Positions 60,801 through 64,000 of a stretch of 64,000 nucleotides of DNA are shown here, piece by piece. Below the pieces are notes generated by a model. The model saw nothing but the letters and a program-made list of their open reading frames with translations, was not told the origin of the DNA and ran no database searches. The stretch lies in contig NW_024104520.1 in the NCBI RefSeq assembly GCF_003945595.2, positions 405,501-469,500 on the forward strand, read 5' to 3'. Each line of letters begins with the position of its first letter. Positions within the stretch are counted from its first letter, which is position 1. Made by a program: the position numbers and the translations under genes. The DNA comes from Pipra filicauda (lineage: Eukaryota; Chordata; Aves; Passeriformes; Pipridae).

Positions 60801-61798
60801 TCTGGGGAATCTGCTTCTGTTTTGTCTAAGAATTGTCTTCCAGTTTTTGCATCCATTCTTGGAAGGACAGCAACAACATTGTGTTCATTCCTATAAGATA
60901 CAGGGAAGGGGAAAGCGAAGAGTAGTGGTGAAATGCTACAAGAGAAAACTTAGCTTGCTTGGAAAGCTTCCCACTGAAAAAAAAAAAAAAGCATGGTGGC
61001 ATTTCTGACTTCAGCAGAAATAAGCATCTTCTCATTTAGAAATACTGTTTTTACCTGACAGTCAGCTTTGAAAAATATTTTTCATGGATTTTGGTGTAAA
61101 TGAGGTTCAGAATATGTGTCTGAAATACTGCTTGGTTTAGGCATTGCAGGGAGATCTGGTTTACCCAGCTATGATTACTTTGATCATGTAATACCTTTGT
61201 ACTCCAAGTTCTGTACCTTGCCAGGCTTCTTCTGGCTTACAACCTAACCTGGCTGCAGCCCCAGAGGCTCAGAGCACCACAGTTCTTTTTTTTAATCTTC
61301 AACTTTGTTTCTACTTAACAAATTCTCACTAATGAGCAAGTAGAATTGAGATTGTTAGCTGATATCAGTTCAGATAGCTGCACTGGAGTGAATGAAGTTA
61401 ACTCTATTTATAACAAACTTGTCAGTATTATAGATGGTGCTTTTCTTTGTGTTAAAATATATATTGACTGTATAGTTGTACACAGAATGTTCTGATGTTT
61501 TCTTTTATTGTTTGGTTGAACAAAATCTGCATTAAGATAACAATTCATAATAAATATAAAAAGCATGGGTGTTTTACTGAGAAAGCATGTATCGTCTGTG
61601 CAGGGGATTAAGGTCAAGGAACCAGGAGTGTCTTGAATTCAGCTTGCTCTCTATGATCTGGCTGCAGAAGTACTGAAATGCTAAATTTCAGAAAAACACA
61701 CTTCTGATGAATTAGGGACTGTAAAGCAAAGCCTTAAACATGAATTGGGGACACAGTAGAAGTTTTGTTCAAGTGACTAACACTGATGATATCCACCA
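57813..61798. other. Unique AT-rich DNA, no gene seen
   Basis: No recognised gene or interspersed repeat. An A tract at 60977-60990 and an AT-dinucleotide-rich patch (59916-59995) are the only simple-sequence features. Confidence 0.5.
59916..59995. repeat. AT-rich low-complexity patch
   Basis: Almost pure A/T with many TATAT/ATATA runs, a degenerate microsatellite-like region. Confidence 0.8.
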
Positions 61799-62266
61799 GA
61801 ACAGAGTGAGAAATTGAAACATCCATCCCCACATGATGTATGGGAACCACAACTGACCAGGCAGGTGACACAGTACCTGGAAAAGATGACTAAGAATAAA
61901 AAAAGCCCTCATGAAGGAATTCTCAAAAATGGAGAAGAGGGAAAGCATCCAAACAGAAACTTGTTAGGGGAGAACTTAGAAGCACAAAAGCAGCAAAAAA
62001 GTATACAGGACAGAGAAGTGCAAGCAAGAATGCCTGCAGACAACAAGAATTTGAGTAGTGAGAATTTGTTGAAAGGAGAAATGATGGAATTGCCAGACTT
62101 CCTGGGCAGGACAGGACTTTACAGATCTCTGAGCATGTCTACTATTGGAACCAAGTGTGGTAAACCCATGGCAAATGCGGCAGGGCTGGAGTGCAGGCAG
62201 AACATCCCCTTGGCTGTGGGATTGTGGTTGTCTTTCCGGTTCCCAGAAAGCTTTTATCCTGTGCCA
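61799..62266 (+). other. Speculative exon-like open frame, unknown product
   Basis: One plus frame stays open from after a stop at 61787-61789 to the TGA near 62288. The upstream edge has a branch-point-like GTGACTAACACTGATG and a CCACCAG acceptor-like AG at 61798-61799. The downstream edge has a strong donor-shaped CCA|GTAAGT (62267-62272) inside the frame. The translation is lysine-, glutamate- and asparagine-rich for its first two thirds and more hydrophobic later (LAVGLWLSFRFPESF). I recognise no domain, and the first part reflects A-rich DNA. The pyrimidine tract is poor, so this is a weak candidate. It could be a lineage-specific exon, a decayed repeat or chance. Confidence 0.15.
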
Positions 62267-62272
62267 GTAAGT

Positions 62273-64000
62273 GGCGATGACAGGGAGTGAATCCTTTGGA
62301 AAGCAGGGTGGCTCCCTGCCTCTCAGCAAAGGTAGGTGGAGGGGACAGCGTAACGTCCTCAGTCTGAGTGCTGCCAGACAAAACTGGAAAGGCAGATAAG
62401 GTCTCTTGGGTAACGGAAAACTTGGAAAAATATGTCCCTGAAATGAAAATACCTATTTTTAAAAAAAGATGTGGTTATTAGATGAAGAATAATGATTATG
62501 AATCATTAATGACTAATGACCTGAAAGAAGGTCACACTTGCAATGATAGAAGATATCTGGCTGGTACAACATTGTGCTTTCTCCAAGAGGCAGTTTGGCT
62601 TGAGAGATCTGCATCCAATAGCTGTTCACAATATAGAAAATGAATGTCCTGTCTCTATGTGCCTCCAGAAACCAGCAACACAAATTCCTAATGGCCTGGC
62701 TGGCACTTTGCTTTTTTGATTAAATTGCCTTTCATTACGGTTGTCATGCAGGTGATGCTGCCCGTCACTCCTTTGAAAGCAGGCAAAGTGAAATGCGATT
62801 GACTGTGGGAAGCATTTTTGCATTAAATATGCAAATATGTATGTATGTACACAAAATTTCTGTGTATGTACAATTGTACTTTCTTATTTCAAAATGAGCC
62901 ATCCACAAGCCTTACAGGCTGATTTTTAAATTTATTTTATTTTTTTATATCAACCTCTTTTAGTATCTGAACCCTTTGCTGTAGTGGGTCTGCTTTGTTT
63001 AGGACCTGTGGCCTGAGTGTGTTTTTAAAGCAATGCAAGGTGTTCCTCTTACACATTCCCTAGCAGGGCTATTTCCTGGTATTCAAAGCAAGACTTTAAA
63101 GGTGGGATTGTGTTGTTAGAATATCACTCAGAGGGTGCTGGAATGTAATTTTTTTGAGTAGTTGTCCCTTAAGAAACATCATACAATAACCTTTTCTTTC
63201 CCGACACTGTGTGTAGCTGTTCCTTGCAAGTGTTGTGATGTAGTCAGTCACACTTGGATGACTTCTGTAGGTAATTTACAGTCATATCCTTTTTCTTGAG
63301 CATGTGCAGGTAGGTTTGCTGGCACAATCCGTTTTATGAGATAATAGCAGCCAGTGTGAATGTACTTACATTTGTGTTCGAACACACATGTATTTATAGC
63401 AAACGTTGCTTGTAGAGAACCGCAGAAGAATAAGGAGTCAGCTGACCTCCTAAACAGCAGCATGCATGAAAAAATAAATTTGGAGGAAACTCAAAATGGT
63501 CATTAATAGTATGGAGGTTAGACTATGAGTTGTTTCTCCTCAAACAATAGGTAATGGAATTAGTTCAGACAAACCGGACGCTGTGTGCCTTGCCTTATGG
63601 ACAAAACTTTTTTTTTTGACACTCTCATTGGGAAAGAAACCCACAAACAGTATCAGAACTTAGTTTTCCTTTTTTTTTCCATAGTGTCAAAAGATTAATA
63701 CAAGTAAAATGAAACTCTTACGTAGCAGTCATAGAAACCAAGAAACATAGAAGTGTTGCAACAAAAAAGGCTCTGTAAAGAAAGATGACAGTCTCAGTTG
63801 AAAGTCATGGCAGGCCTCTTTGCAAGATGATTTATGTCCTCATTATGTGTGATGATGAGTAGCTGGTACCTCTGTCACCACAGCTCCTAAAAAAGACTTG
63901 GCATGACGTGAAGTGGGTAATGCTTTCCAGTGCTGCCCTGGGTGGCAGGTATGCAGTGGTAGCGCTCAGGTTTTGTTTCCATGGTTGTTTGTAACTGCTG
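62273..64000. other. Unique DNA, no gene seen
   Basis: AT-rich sequence to the window edge. Short T tracts occur at 63609-63618 and 63670-63679. No coding or repeat family is supported. Confidence 0.5.

Noticed and set aside
1..64000. CRISPR array, prokaryotic operons or a defence system
   Set aside because: There are no regularly spaced repeats, no ribosome-binding-site-led tandem genes and no long coding density. The CR1, SINE and LTR content is vertebrate.

Overview
The window looks like a gene-poor stretch of a bird genome, most likely a passerine. It is AT-rich, poor in CpG, and full of short chance open frames with no operon-like packing. Its recognisable interspersed repeats are CR1 LINEs. 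The passerine signal is a tRNA-Ile-derived SINE with a CR1 tail (23492-23637, minus strand), which has the architecture of TguSINE1. I found no supportable host gene, rRNA, functional tRNA, CRISPR array or CpG island. The simplest reading is intergenic DNA or the inside of a large intron.

Layout. 1-1829: unique AT-rich DNA. 1830-2900: a long, heavily decayed CR1/L3-like LINE, antisense, with a recognisable reverse-transcriptase segment. 2901-12660: unique DNA with one GC-richer patch (5560-6110) and a perfect 15-bp-arm hairpin (10272-10307). 12661-12965: antisense CR1 3' end. 12966-21604: unique DNA with small tandem duplications. 21605-22241: the most unusual coding-like object, a 195-codon uninterrupted C-terminal piece of a non-LTR retrotransposon. 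It carries a terminal C2HC-like finger, and behind it lie a small hairpin and a (CATG)4 tail. 22395-22520: probable ancient LINE 3' tail. 23492-23637: SINE. 25338-26490: 1.15-kb antisense CR1 with a dead reverse-transcriptase motif. 30487-31120, 41393-41931 and 57415-57812: three sense CR1 copies. 39708-40416: a probable solo LTR of an endogenous retrovirus. The rest is unique sequence, with two speculative exon-like segments (34385-34472 and 61799-62266).

The repeats make a coherent picture rather than a pathway. Two of the CR1 copies (30487-31120 and 41393-41931) carry the same 3'-tail type as the SINE. This fits the known model in which CR1 reverse transcriptase mobilises a tRNA-headed SINE by recognising its tail. 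The other CR1 copies have a different tail. Recognisable CR1/SINE copies left of about 26.5 kb are all antisense, while the longer copies right of 30 kb are all sense. Elements of at least three age classes are present: ancient amniote-type LINE, CR1/SINE/LTR of intermediate age, and the possibly young non-CR1 LINE fragment. Clade and age calls rest on pattern recognition and remembered family features, not on a search.
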